Positions 24,900 to 37,900 of a DNA stretch of 64,000 nucleotides are shown piece after piece. A model generated the notes under the pieces. It did not search any database. It had not been told where the DNA came from and saw only the letters and a program-made list of their open reading frames with translations. Position 1 is the stretch's first letter. Every line of letters starts with the position of its first letter. The position numbers and the translations under genes were made by a program. Source of the DNA: Capitulum mitella (Eukaryota > Arthropoda > Thecostraca > Pollicipedomorpha > Pollicipedidae); contig CP099846.1 of NCBI GenBank assembly GCA_030062745.1, positions 7,871,432 to 7,935,431 of the forward strand, read 5' to 3'.

Positions 24900-25780
24900 G
24901 CACAGGCCAGTTTTTCGAGTCTCCATCTCGCGCCGTTCTGGACCGCCGGCCTGCTGCAGCCGGCTCGTCCGTGCCGTCCTCGTCCGCTGCGGCCGGCGCG
25001 GCGGCGGGCACACCAATGCATGCGCCAGTGCACCAGCTATTGTGAGAGGCCGGCCGGCCGGCCGGCGGGCGGGCGGGCGCGGCCCCTCTGCTGCAGGCGT
25101 CCCGTGAGGCCGCCGCTCGGCCAGGCCCGGCCCGGTTGACAGCGGGTCACCGCGCGGCCCGGCCCGGCCCGGCTCGGCCGCTGGCAACACCCGCTCCGGT
25201 CCCACCGACCGACCAGGTCGGCAGCACTAGAGCTCTGCCGACGGCCAGCCGCCAAACGTGACCCGGACCGGGCGGCGCGACCTCAGGTCAGGCCGCGCCC
25301 GGCAGCCACGGCGCCGAGCCTCGCCGAGCGCGGCGCCGGCGGCCGGCCGACCTTGTTCGGCGCTCCCACTTCCGGCAGTGGGGTTACATCAGGCGGCCGC
25401 CTCCGCGCGACATGGCGGCTTTGTTTGCGGCCCGATCCCCTCGGCCCGCGGCGGCCGTTCGTAAATGGCGGCGGAGTTGCCCGTCGAGCTGGCGGTGGCC
25501 GGCCGCCGCCCGGCCGCCGCGCCCGCAGCCTGGGCGGGCAGCTGGGCGCCGCTCGGCCGCCGGCTGCCGGGCCACGAACAACGCGGACTGCGGCAAGGAG
25601 AGGTCGTCCCTCATGTGGGCGCGCCCTCCGCACTGCACCAACGTACACGGCCGGGCATCGTCGCCGCGGTAGTGTTCTGGCTCGGAGTTCGAGCCCAGAT
25701 AACGGCCGGCCTGCCTCCTGCGCGGCGGTGAGCCGGCCGCCGCCGGGCCCCCGGCTCCCCAGCGATGGCCCATCGTGCTC
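24900..25780. promoter_or_regulatory. CpG-rich island, possible promoter
   Basis: Sharp rise in GC with dense CG dinucleotides and runs of GGCCGGCC, between AT-richer flanks. ATGGCGGC motifs occur near 25410 and 25466, a form often seen near CpG-island transcription starts. Frames open on both strands simultaneously are explained by lack of AT-rich stop codons. It might hold a non-coding first exon of the downstream zinc-finger gene, but nothing directly connects them. Confidence 0.35.
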
Positions 25781-26369
25781 GCTGTTTATGCATAGATGTA
25801 TAGGGCCGATACAAAACCCGGCGGGCGATATTTGTGCGGGGCGGCCTGGCGCTCCGCGCCGAGCTCCGGCCGTCATGCCCCGCACGGCGATCGCGGAGGT
25901 CGGTCGATTTGGCGGAACTAAAGTTGGCGCGCACTTATGAGCGCTCGTTTGGCCAGTCACACGCCCAGTTCGTTATAAAGAACTTCATGGGAAGACATAT
26001 CATGCCGCGTAGATTCACGCCATATGTATACAAATAATCTTTGGAAGCTGTTTATGATACTTTTATATTAAGGCCCCTCTAAATTGTACACCACGGCCGG
26101 CAGTAGACCAGTGCTCAGCTGACATACGCCTGGCGCGGTGTGGGAGGGAGCCACCCAGCAATTTCGTGATTTTGAGATGTCCTTCGTCAGCTAGGTAAGT
26201 GACTACTGTCTTAAAACATTCTCCGGTACCGTTTGCATGTTTTGCCAAAATTCCTCCAAACAGATTGCTCGGATAACGGAGTATTTTCGATGTATAGTTG
26301 TGCCGAGAAATCGCCGGGCTGGCTGGCTCCGGTTGAAAATGGCGTTCGTCTCTTGTCGGCTGGGCCGCT
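25781..26369. other. Intergenic, nothing recognised
   Basis: Composition falls back to average. No gene, RNA or repeat recognised. Confidence 0.4.
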
Positions 26370-29300
26370 CGCGGCGGCGTCCGGCCGCACGTGGGGAGGG
26401 GACGGGGAGTGTACGGCATCGGCGGGAGGACAGGGGAGGGGGTGGGGAGTGCATCGGCACCAGCGGGAGGAGCCGATGGGCGGGGGTGCAGGGTGCCGGC
26501 GGGGCTCCGAGGAATGAGGTCGACGAGTGGATCTCGAGCGAGAGGACTAGCACCGGGAAGCTGTGTGGATTTTTAACGAGGTCCGACGTAAGGGAGTGGG
26601 GTAGGGGGATTGTGGGTGGAGTGGGAGATGGAATGGAGTGGAATTTTTGTGGGGCTTGTCGGTGGATTGGGACTGAAAGAACAGAGGAGGATGGGAATGC
26701 TCAGCCGCAATAGAGTGCAGGGACGGTACATCAGAGGCCTGGGGAAAGGGAGTGAACCGCTCTGCTACAGGGAGGACTAGGTTGTACCACTCAGAGAAGG
26801 CGAGGACGCCACTGAGAGGACGAAACACAAATGTGAACCACATCGTTAGACGATAGGGTTGGAGTACTCCACACCGGTGGGAGGACGGGAACCGGTCTTC
26901 ACCGCGCCTCCGTAAAGGTTGCGCTGCACCCACGAAGGTTGCTCCGCACCCACGAAGGCTATACCACACCCATTCACTGCACCTGTTAGGGTTGCATTGC
27001 ACCCGTGAGGACTGCATTGCACCCATGAGTTTGCTGTGCACCCTGGAGGGCTGCGTTGCACCCATGAGAGTTGCACTACATCCATGAGAGTTGCGCTGCA
27101 CCCGTTAGGGTTCCACTGCACCCGTGAGGTTGTAGTGCACCCTAGAAAGTTGCCTTGCACCCGTAAGGGTTGCATTCCACTCGTAAGAATTGCATTACAC
27201 CCGCGAGGGTTATGATGCACCCGTGAGGGTCTCATTGCACCGTGAGGTTGCTGTGCAGTGCAGAGCAACTTCCCGGGTGCAGTGGAACCCGTCAGGGTTC
27301 CACTGCACCTGGGAGGGTCGCTCTGCACCCGTGGGAGGATGGATGGGGATTGCCGGACTAGGGAGGACAGACTGGGGAAGTGCTCTACACCACTGAGGAT
27401 ATGGAGGAGGGAAGATGTTGCGTCAGTGAGATGGCGTAATGCACCATTGCGAAGACACGTGAAAAGGACTGCGCAAATGGAAGACGGAAAAAAGAAATGC
27501 GCCGAGTGATGAACGGCGAACAGAGTGCCTCTGGGGTCCGGTGCCCCAAAAATTTTGGAAATGTTAGCCATACGCCGTGACGTTGCGTGAAAGACATTGG
27601 TGCAAATGGGTTTCGGTACGGGAGGAGGTGCACGTAAAATCGAACCATTGTCTGGTTGTTGCAAACATCTCAGAAAGGGGACACGCGCCCCTCGGTCCCT
27701 TGATCTGCGTTTAGTAACCGGAAGTTCGAAATCGTCCCTTTTTGCTCCTGAATGGCCTCTGGATGGGAGGACGAGACCACGGGATTCATGCGCGGTTTAT
27801 GGTGGAAGGGCAAGCGGACGAGATTCGTGTACGGTTTATAATCGAAGGGTATTAAGACAGAATTCATGTGAAATTTGCAGCGAGAGGACAAGATGACGGG
27901 ATTCAAGGATGATTCATTTTTGATGATTCATTCATTCAGTTATTTTAGATTTTCATTGGTATATGTATACGTATCGTACATAATGTATCATAATGGCATA
28001 TATTTACATTTTATTGCGAGGACCAAGTGACGGTAATGCACAGCTTTAGCGAGCTGTACATTTCTATGAGAGGACAGGTTCACCAGGAGAGGCAATAATG
28101 TCGTTGAACTGGAGAGAATGGGGAATGGCATGTGACGTACTGGAGCAAGAGTGAAGTCGCGTTAACAAGTTGGGGCCGTGTAGGTGTTACGGCTTTCTTT
28201 CCATCCGACGACCGGGTGCGTCGCGCCGAAGCTGATTCCCGGACAAAATCAGTGGGTGCATCTCCTGTCACTCCTGAGGCGAAACCTCCGAGTGGAAGAA
28301 CAGCGAGGAGTGTACGAGACAAGAAGTAGCAACATGATTAGGGGGCCTGAGTGAGGTGCACTCTGCACGAATAGGAAGAGTAATCGATGGGGGGGGGGCG
28401 AAGTGTAGATTGTACGAGTAGGACTGGGCAGAGGAATGCACGGCAGGATTAGGACTGGGGAGGGGACAGTGCACTGCACCATGAGGAGCACTGGGAGGAG
28501 TGCACCATGTGAGACTGCGAGGAGTGTCCCCTCCCCCACCAGTAAGACTGGGGAGGGAGAGTGCGCCCCTGAGGCTAGGGCGATAGCAGTGCACGGCGCA
28601 AGGGGAAGGACAGGAAAGAAGGGCATGAACCTGTCGGATGACTTGGCGAGGGGTGTGCACCGTTGCGGTGGGAGTAGGCAGGGAATTGCGCGGGAAAAAG
28701 GAGGAGGGAGGACACTTAACGGTATGAGGACGGAAGAGAAGGCGAATGCGGCGCAGTGGGCGGTCATGGAAAGGGATTATAACGGTTCGGAGTGATCAGC
28801 ACCAGTGGTGGGAATAGCGAGGGATGGGAATTACCAGGGGCATGGCAGTGGGATGCCGTTGGGCCACTGGCAGTGGCTGTCCAGAAATGGTTGTGCTGCG
28901 CACTCTTTTCCCGCGGATTGTAGAGTCGTTAGCGGAATTCCTCGGGTAACCGCCACCTTCCTCCCGTTTAGAAATATTGAATCGGCTTTCGAGCGGGAGG
29001 TCAAAAGGCGAAGCGTAACAAGTAGAAAACTGGGAAAGGGCATTCGTTCGAGCCTTGGAAGAGGAACTGTAGAGGAGCGTGCGAAGACTGGAGGACTGTG
29101 TGGGAGGTCAGGAGAGAGAAGGATCACGTTGCACTGTGGAAAAACAACGGAAATGCAGAAACACCAGTTGTAACAAGGGCGATGCATCGGCAAAAAATAA
29201 GGCGGGGCATAGGCGTTTTAAGCCATGTCTTTCCACGCAGCGACCATTTTGTCAGATCGAAAACTGGAGAATGGGGAGGACGCGGTTCCATAAGTGCGAG

Positions 29301-30070
29301 AACGGGGTACATTACACAGCTGAGAGTCATGGTAGGAGGATACTGCTGAGAGCACGGGAATCGGTACGTGCACTGGGAGGACCTCACGCAGAGTTTGCCT
29401 GAAAGACGGGTGGAGGTACAAGATGTAGGAGATGTTGAGCAGGTTGACGGTTGCTCCCGTGGTTTCTTCTCGCATATTAGTCTTCGTCTTTCAGTGGTGG
29501 CGATGGCCTGCGCCGCTCCCCCTCTGGGATGTACCTTTGTGTACTGGGTTAAATGCAAGAACGGGAGGACAGAAGGAATTTACCCAGGGGAAGGATATGC
29601 GAATGCACTGTACCGGTGGTAGGACGGGGGATGTGCGTACATCATCTCATGGAGAGAAGGGGGTTGGTTAGTACTCTGTGCCGGCGGAGAAGCAGGCAGA
29701 GAAAGCTGCACTGCGTTGTTGTGGAAGCAAGGGGGGGGGAGAGCCAGTTGCACCATTGTGGGTAGGGAAAAAGAAGGGAATGCAATGGACCAGTGAGGAG
29801 CCGTGGAAAGAAGAGGGCGTTTCACCTGCGGTAAGACACGGAGAAAACGTGCTGTACTAGTGGCAGGACAATGAGAGCGGATGACACTGCGTCGATGGGA
29901 TGGCAGCAGAGTGCACCGCATCATTAGGATGACAGGGGAGTGCAATGCATGAGCCAAAAAGGCGGGAGTGCACTTCGCGTTAGATGAGATGACTACACAA
30001 TGAGATGACAGAGAAGGTGAGATGACAGCGGAGAGCAGAGCGTCAGTGAAATGACAGGGAAGTTCGCTGC
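26370..30070 (+). repeat. Large degenerate minisatellite field
   Basis: Loosely repeated units of about 30 bp, on the pattern GGAGGACAGGGGAGTGCACTGCACC, recur for over 3.5 kb with interruptions. The most regular part, 26910-27335, has about 22-bp units on GTTGCATTGCACCCGTGAGGG. Long minus-strand frames (for example 27664-26846, 30218-29580) are composed of these units and carry no domain. Confidence 0.6.
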
Positions 30071-30561
30071 GTGAGTGCCCCCTCAAGTGAGAACTCTGCT
30101 GACCGCAGTGTGTGGACGAAGTGGGCGAACTCCTCTCCTGCTGGACGGTGTGCGGCAGACACTCTCCGCCCACGGTCGACGCCGGACAAGGCGTGTCGTA
30201 GCAGCTCTTACGGAACATTTACATCCCCCGGGCGTGGTCCCGAAATACAACTGGAATATGCAACCGAACAATGAAGACGTTTCGATACGTTTTCCTTCAT
30301 GGTGTCCTTTTTACGTCTATATGCCCATGGTTTGTCTCATTTTTTTGTTCCTTATTCATTTCATCGTCCTCCTGAGTGATTTCTCCGTCAGAGCTTGTCT
30401 GTCCTTCAGCGTTGACGCGGTTTACGCACAGTGGGCCAGGTGGCGCTGGGGATCCGGTAGATGACGCTTCATTCGACCACGCCGGCGCCGCCCGGCTCCT
30501 TGCGTTGCGCTGCCAGCCGAGGCTGGCAGCGGAGCTGCCGCAGCCCGGCTCCACGTGTAGC
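30071..30561. other. Intergenic, rising GC at the right end
   Basis: No gene recognised. GC content climbs from about 30440 into the following repeat. Confidence 0.4.
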
Positions 30562-30787
30562 GCTGCCTGCCTGGGTGCTGCCGCAGCCCGGCCCTCTGCG
30601 TGGGCTGCCTGCCTGGGTGCTGCCGCAGCCTGGCCCTCTGCGTGGGCTGCCTGCCTGGGTGCTGCCGCAGCCCGGCCCTCTGCGTGGGCTGCCTGCCTGG
30701 GTGCTGCCGCAGCCTGGCCCTCTGCGTGGGCTGCCTGCCTGGGTGCTGCCGCAGCCCGGCCCTCTGCGTGGCGATGCCTGCCTCGGC
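30562..30787 (+). repeat. 42-bp minisatellite with alternating variants
   Basis: Five copies of a 42-bp unit starting GCTGCCTGCCTGGGTGCTGC. Copies alternate between CAGCCCGG and CAGCCTGG, giving an 84-bp higher-order period. Because 42 is divisible by three, several frames stay open, but no protein is called. Confidence 0.9.
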
Positions 30788-33329
30788 GCCGGCGAGCCCG
30801 GCGTCACGCGCTGGGGACTCTGTGCGAGGTCGGGCCCGTCCTGGCGTCGGAGACCTGGCCTTCGCCGGCGCTATGTAGTGACTGTACATTGGAAACGGCC
30901 GCCGCGGCGATGACACAGCCCAGCCAATAGTAGCGTCGCTGCAGAGGGTCAAAGGGATCAGCTCTCGCCGTTACATGAATTGCTTATTATTTTACCACTG
31001 ATTGGGCAGTGGTTGCCAGGCTGTCTGCCTTTTGTATATTTAGTTCCACCTGTTCATCTCTACGAAAATCCTGGCCACGCCACTGCGTGTCATTTTCCAC
31101 TCGTGGAGGTGAAGCAGCGCCACCCTGGTGAGGGCAGGTATATTCCTTGCTGAATATGATTTGCCTCTTAGCTGTTCTGGGATTTCTCATGCCGGCCAGC
31201 AGGTGTTCACGTTATTGCATTTGGCACCACTTGAAGTCCAGTTACAACACGATTGTCACCGCCGCTTGCATCAGGAAACAGAGCTTTCAAATTCGGAATT
31301 TTTATTCCGTCGTACAGGAGTTGGATGCTGAGTTGCATAACACGTTGGGATGAATTCTGGTGGAAAGTGCCGATCACGGAACCCAGCCAAGGAAGCTTGC
31401 GATTGTGAAGAAACTGAACTTTTGTCAGGAGGATGACGAAGTGAATTGCCTGAGATGAACCAGGGTCACGCCGTCAGAACGCGTCATCTGCAGACCGAAA
31501 GGCAACAGCAGGTGTCACGCGGTCATCCGACGCTGGTCTGTTCTGCTACGTTCTGGGCTCCTGGAGGTTTGCGGGGTTAATCTGGTACAGCCGATTACGT
31601 TGTCAAAGAACGTGATACGTAAAGCTGTGAGCAATTGGCTTTATTAGCATTCCAGCACTCCTGCCTCTTCGCAGGGATGATCCATTCGAAGGCGGTCCGT
31701 TGGTACAAGGTTTTGGCAGATGAAAAGTTCGGGATGACTGTTTGGTTTTTCGTACTTAAACACTCCGCTTCTTTCTTGTCTGAGGTTCATGCTCATCTCT
31801 GCCAGTCGTGACATGCGGTTATAAAAATATGGAAAGGAACATCACGGAACAAAATAGAATTCAATTGGACACTTTTCCTCCATGGCTGACCAGGTGGCAC
31901 TTGCCGGTAGTCGCCATCGAAACGGATGACATGAGATGCTGCGACCCTGGCAGTGAAGTTTTTAAAGACGTACTGATATGGACTGGCCCCACGGAAACAC
32001 GGGGCACCCTTTCCGCTCTGTCGCTGTCGTCCTCTCCGTGCGTGCGCCTGACGCCTGTGCCGGCGCAGTGGAGGACGTTTCCCGCCTGTGCGGGAGATTG
32101 TGCCGGCGGCGTTTGTGGCGCCGGCGGCGGACCGCGCCGGTCCCGGCCGGGGGGAGGGGTGTCGTCGCCACCGGCAGCGCGGCGCCGCGTGTCCTGGCCG
32201 TGACTCAGACCGGGCAAGGAGCCGGGACTATCGGGCCGGCGGGCCGGACAACAGATTAGCGGCGGCTTTATCGGACCTGTGGAGACAAATATCCACCGAA
32301 GGTCGCTCTTTGCTGCCCGTTTCCTTCCGGGAAGGTTCGGCTCTTCGAGCCATTTCCGCCTTGAATTTCCCCGCATTCGCATTCGTTCCCTCGTTTTAAT
32401 TGGCAGGAATTTATTGTGGAGGTGTCGTCATGGTGGCTTTGATCAGATGAGACGCGCTGCAGGAATATAGTGTCAAAAGAGGCCTCTCCGGTGGTTCGTG
32501 AGGCAGGTAAGCCGTGCGGCGGTCCTGTGGGATGGCGGGTCACTGTTATGCAGTACGCAGCAGCTTCGGCTGCGAGGTCCGCCTGTGAGGTAACAGCGCG
32601 GCCGTGTCGCTGTACCGCGCCGACCAGCAGCCGGCGCCGTCTCCAGGCCGGGGTCCGCGGCCAGTCGCCGCGCCCGATCTGCGGAGAAACGCGCCGCATT
32701 GGCCGCGGGGCGTCCGCCCCCTGCGCGAAACAGTCCTGCGCCGCGTTGCGATGGGTAGTTTCTGTGCTGTTTGGCGAAAGCGAATGCCTGGCGAACGACA
32801 GCTGGCTGTACCGGGCTGGACTCGTCACTCGACAGCTGGCTGTACCGGGCTGGACTCGTCACTCGACAGCTGGACTCGTCACGCCGGACGAGCGAGTGGA
32901 GGCCGGCCGTCGCTGCGGTTCCATGTGCATTGGTTGGGTGTACCCGGCCGTTGTTAGCGGACCAGCGTAAGCAAAACATCGTTCATTATCTCGAAACAAA
33001 TGGACGCGAAGTTCTCTTTTTCACGCCAGTTTGGAAAAGGGACACGTGAATTAAAAACAAAAACACTTCCATCACACACCTCTTCAAAGCGATGGCAAGC
33101 TTCCTCGGAAGGCGTCGATACCCATGGCCTGCATTACCGGCGCCTGTAGTGGCAGCCTGACTTGCCGTTTGGCATGGATTGTGCCCGATTGTGACGTCAT
33201 TGACGCCGCGCTGCCGTGGTACGTGACGTCAGTCGCTGCGTTGTGTGAATTCATTGTCATTCTTATTATCATCATTTTTTACCTGACTGAGGATGTGGTT
33301 TGGCTCGCTGGTGGCTGACGGGATCGTGG
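30788..33329. other. Intergenic with GC-rich patch
   Basis: A GC-rich patch covers about 32040-32760. A 34-bp unit (CAGCTGGCTGTACCGGGCTG) is repeated two to three times near 32799-32880. Frames are open on both strands in the GC-rich part without domain content. No gene is supported. Confidence 0.4.
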
Positions 33330-33835
33330 AACCCACGGCGGTGATCATTTCCTGTCGGAGGCCCTCGGACGCCCCCAGTGGTGATCAGTTGGCTGTCGGA
33401 GGCCCTCGGACGTCTCCAGTGGTGATCAGTTGGCTGTCGGAGGCCCTCGGACGCCCCCAGTGGTGATCAGTTGGCTGTCGGAGGCCCTCGGACGCCCCCA
33501 GTGGTGATCAGTTGGCTGTCGGAGGCCCTCGGACGCCCCCAGTGGTGATCAGTTGGCTGTCGGAGGCCCTCGGACGTCTCCAGTGGTGATCAGTTCCTAT
33601 CGGAGGCCCTCGGACGCCCCCAGTGGTGATCAGTTCGTGTCGGAGGCCCTCGGACACCCCCAGTGGTGATCAGTTCGTGTCGGAGGCCCTCGGACACCCC
33701 CAGTGGTGATCAGTTCGTGTCGGAGGCCCTCGGACGTCTCCAGTGGTGATCAGTTCCTGTCGGAGGCCCTCGGACGCCCCCAGTGGTGATCAGTTGTCAG
33801 CTGGAGTGTCGCGGAAACCGCCGGCGGTGGTCACT
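33330..33835 (+). repeat. 41-bp minisatellite, about 11 copies
   Basis: GGAGGCCCTCGG recurs at 33357, 33398 and onward every 41 bp, followed by CCCCCAGTGGTGATCAGTT. Copies differ by a few substitutions (ACGCCCCC, ACGTCTCC, ACACCCCC). Every unit holds a TGATCA palindrome. Confidence 0.92.
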
Positions 33836-34474
33836 TCACCGATGGCGGCGTTGGAACGATGGCGACTAGGACAAGTACCATTACGTAGTTTTACGAGTAG
33901 TCTGTCATGCATATGTCAGCAGCTTTATTATTGTATGAAATTATTGTAAGGAAAGGTGTGTCCGGGAAAAGGCATGCAGCAGCGAGGAGCTGTACGTGCG
34001 TTGTTCGGGGACATCGGTGTCCGGTGTGCCGTGATATCCGTGTGCGGAATGGACTCGAGCAGCGCAGTTTGCGGGCCAGTCGTGACCGGACGAAATGGTG
34101 GGCGCACCGTGACCGTTCGATGTCGTCAGTTGGCGGCAACAGTGCCGCTGCGCAGTTGAATGGCTTTGGTTCGGCCGGACCGAAATGAAACCGATACGCC
34201 GGCGCCCATGCAGCGACGTGCTGGTGCCGTAGTGTCTGTTATTCGTGTGGACGTATAGACTGCTGTGACGACACCACCATGTCGCTGAAACCGAGGAAGT
34301 CTTGGTGTAAACCTGCTGGAGGTGCAGTCCAGCAGACAGCGTGGGCCCTGTTTTGAGGACTGCTGAAGGTGCTGTCCAACAAACAGTGCTCCCTGCTTTG
34401 GGAGACATCCCGCCTGTTTCTGGTAGAGCCGGCCGGTGGGTCCCATCTGACGGCGCGTGCTTGCCGGTTTCCAG
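33836..34474. other. Upstream flank of zinc-finger gene
   Basis: No coding signal continuous with the gene is evident. A tract TTGCCGGTTTCCAG ending at 34474 is a fair splice acceptor, so the first coding exon may be preceded by an untranslated exon further upstream. No TATA box was recognised. Confidence 0.35.
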
Positions 34475-34488
34475 ATGTGGCGGCCGTG

Positions 34489-34932
34489 ATGCCGCACCAC
34501 GCGCACAAGATGGACCGCTCGGGCCGGCCGCGGCCGCCGGCGCCGGCTTCGGTGCCGTTCTTCCCGTACCCGGGCCTGCCGCCGCTCAACTGGATGTTCC
34601 CGCCGACCTCTTCGGCTGCGGCCGCCCTCGGGTTCCCGCCCACCTCTGCCGCCGCGGCCGCCGCCGCCGCCGCGGCTCTGGGGTTCCCGCCCACGTCCTC
34701 GGCGGCGGCCGCCGCCATGGGCTTCCCGCCGACGTCCTCCGCGGCGGCGGCCGCCGTCGCCGCCGCGGCCGCCCTGGGCTTCCCGCCGGCGGTGACGGGC
34801 GCCACCGCGTTCCCGGCGTCGTCGTCGGCGGCGGCGGCGATGGCGGCGGCGGTGGCGGCCGGCCTGCCGCCGCTGCCGGCCGCCGCCGCCGCCGCTGCTG
34901 CCACCCGGTTCCCCAGGATGCCGTTCAACCCG
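34489..34932 (+). CDS. Zinc-finger gene, coding exon 1
   Basis: Encodes residues 1-148. MPHHAHKMDRSGRPRPPA is followed by VPFFPYPGLPPLNWMFPP and then repeated LGFPPTSSAAAA-type poly-Ala blocks. Ends at donor CCG|GTGAGT in phase 0. An in-frame ATG at 34369 would extend the protein by 40 codons but crosses a likely splice acceptor. Confidence 0.65.
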
Positions 34933-37900
34933 GTGAGTACTCCGCCCGACCTGTGGCGCGTTCTACCTTGTGCGCCGGTGTTTGCGGTGTGGGAGGCACG
35001 TGGTGCGATTTTCGTTAGTTTGTAGCCGTACTTAACAACATTTGCTTCTGACCGTTCTCATACATGGGAAATGCGTGGTACCAAGGTACCAGGTTTGCCT
35101 GCATCGTAGCCTGATGACTGTGTTATTCAAGTCAGCTGTCCGTGATTTACGTTAAATGTCTGCTCGAGCCACGCTCCCCGATGTTTATGCGACTGCTTCG
35201 GCGGACTTGTTGCGAGCCGTGCCTTGCTCCAGCCATGCTGCGTCCCTGTGACGTCACTGACGGCGGCGACTGACATGGCGCCCGCTGTTGCAGCTGTTCC
35301 TGCCACGGCCGCCGCCGGCTCACGTGCAGTCGCAGCTGCCGCCGGCCTCCTTCGGACTGCGGTTGCCGGCGCACAGCCGCCAGCCCCGGCTGCCGCCGCC
35401 GCCTCCGCCGCCGGCGCCCGCGCACACCTCCGCCTCCGCCACCGCCCCGGCCCCGGCTCCAGCCCCGACGCCGGCGCCCGCCCCGGCCCACACGTCCGCG
35501 GCGCCGACCACGCCGCCGCCGGCGCAGGACCTGGAGGCCGAGATGCGGGAGATGGCCGAGCTGGAGGCGCTAGAGATGGCCTCGTTCGAGGCGGAGGCGG
35601 CCGAGCTGGAGGCGCGCTCCACGGCCGACCAGGTGTCGCAGGTGATGGGCATCCAGCTGCCGAAGGAGCTGCAGATCACGGTGGTGACGAAGCCGCAGCA
35701 GCGCCAGCGGAAGCGGCCGCCGCCGCCGCAGCTACACCCCATCCGACCGGCCGGCACCGAGCCGTCGCCCCCGCCGCCGCCGCCCCCGCCGCCGCCGCCG
35801 CCCCGGCCGTCGTCCGCGGCGTCGTCGTCGTCGTCGGCGGCGGGGGCGACGGTGGAGGTGGCGCGGACGTGGCGGCCGGAGGCGCCGCCGGCCTCGGCGC
35901 CGGTCGAGACGCTGGCCAATCGGCAGCGGACGCCGCTGGAGCGCCGCTCCAGCTCGGAGCAGCGCCCCCGGCCGGCCGCCGACGGCCGCGACAGGAAGGA
36001 CGCCCGCCCGGCCAAGGAGACCAAGCCGGCCAAACCGGCCAAGAAGACCGGCGGCGGCGACGACGCCGTGAAACCGGCGGCCCCCGGCGGCGAGGCTGCG
36101 CCCAAGGCGACGAAATCGCCTGTCGGTGCGCCGGCGAAACAGGGTAAAACTGAGACGGCGTCGCCGAAGCCGGCGAAGGCGAGCGGCGACGCGCTTGCGG
36201 CGGCGAGTGGCGCGGAGCCGGCCCGCGACGGCGACGGCGCAGAGGCGGCGAGCGCGCCGAAACCGCCGCACAAGGCCAAAGAGGGCGGCGGCCACAAGTC
36301 GAGCTCCAAACACAAGTCGGACAAGTCGGCCCGTCTGCGGACGTCGTCCGAGTCGTCCCGTTCAAACAGCCCCAGCCTGTTCAAGAAGAAGAAGGAGAAG
36401 CAGCACAAGCGCGAGGAGAGCGCTCCGGCCACCCTGGACGCGGCCCGGCCCGGCGCGGCGGCCTCCGGCGCTCAGCTCAGCCCCATGCCCAAGATCCCGC
36501 CGCTGCGCATCACCAAAAACAAGGACGACGAGTACTCGGTGCAGTCGAGCGGGCTCGGCTCCCTGCCGTCGGCCAGGTCCGGCGCCGAGGCGGCTCCCCC
36601 GCCCCCGCCCCCGCCCCCGCCGCCCCTGCTGGCGCTGCCACCTCCACCGCCACCGCCACCGGCACTGCTACCGCCGCCGCCGCCGCCCCCGCCGCCTCCG
36701 CCGTCGCAGCAGCCGTCGCCGCCGGCCAAGGCGAAGAAGGGCGACTCGTTTTACAGTTTCGAGGTGGCCGAGTCGCTGCATATCCGGCAGGGCGAGGACG
36801 GTCGGCCGCGCTACGTGTGCGACATCTGCCAGACGGGCTACCAGCGGCTGCACAGCCTCAAACGCCACTACTACCGCACCCACATCAACCACCGCTACAT
36901 CCACGAAAGCGACATGGCCAGCGCCGAGCTGACGGCGCTGCAGGACACGAGCGGCTTCAGCGAGGCGACGGCGCGTGGCGCCGACTCGCGGCTGCCGTTC
37001 TTGTACTGCTGCTACCTCTGCCGTACGTTGTACGACTCGCTGCCGGCCGTCGTTGAGCACACGGCCGCCGTCCACTCGGGCAAGGCGCGCGACGCGCCGG
37101 CCGGCAAGCGGCTCGACTGCGACAAGTGCGACGAGACGTTCGCCGCCAAGCGCGAGCTGGAGAAGCACCGCGAGGTGCACCAGTGCCACACGTTCGCCTG
37201 CAAGTTCTGCGACCAGGTGTTCCCGTGCGAGTCGGTCAAGAAGCGGCACGAGAAGATCCACAACCGCGAGGCGCGGCCGGCCGAGGCGAGCGCGCAGACG
37301 ATCGCCAAGATCAACATCGGCGGCGTCAAGGTGAGCGTCGGCATCGGCAACCTGCAGCAGCTGCGCAAGATCCAGGAGGCGTGCAAGGAGATGTCCGAGA
37401 CGAGCAACGGCACCATCAGCCTGGAGTCGGCGGACCTGGAGGCCCTGGAGCGGCTGGAGGAGCTGAAGCCGGCCGGCGAGCGCTGCATGTACCCCTGCAA
37501 CGTCTGCGAGAAGAGCTTCCCCACCTACAAGCGCATGTGCTGCCACATGCGCATGGCGCACCCGCACAAGCCGGTGCCGGTGAAGGAGCACGCGGTGGTG
37601 GCTCGCCACAAGGAGCAGGACGAGGCAGAGCTGGAGCGGCAGCGCGCCGCCGACGAGGCGCGCTTCTTCGCCACCGTCGCCGGCAACGTGGCCGACAACC
37701 TGGCCAACTTTATGGACGGCACCGAGGAGGTGCTGCTGCGCCGGCCGCCGCGGCGGCGTCCCGTGCCGGAGGTGGCCGCGCCGTCGCCGCTGCCGCCGCC
37801 GCCGCTGGCCGAGGCGGCCGCCTGCCGCGCCCTGGACGTGGCGTCGCAGCTGTACGGCCGGCTGAACGGTGGCGGCGACCGGCCGCCCCCGACCCCGCCG

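Noticed and set aside
25283..25960. 225-codon minus and 195-codon plus frames
   Set aside because: Same GC artefact in a CpG-rich island; neither strand shows a motif.
26846..27664. 272-codon minus-strand frame
   Set aside because: Spells out the 22-bp minisatellite units; no protein family resemblance.
33330..33835. Regular repeats resembling a CRISPR array
   Set aside because: Contiguous 41-bp units without unique spacers in a eukaryotic genome; it is a minisatellite.
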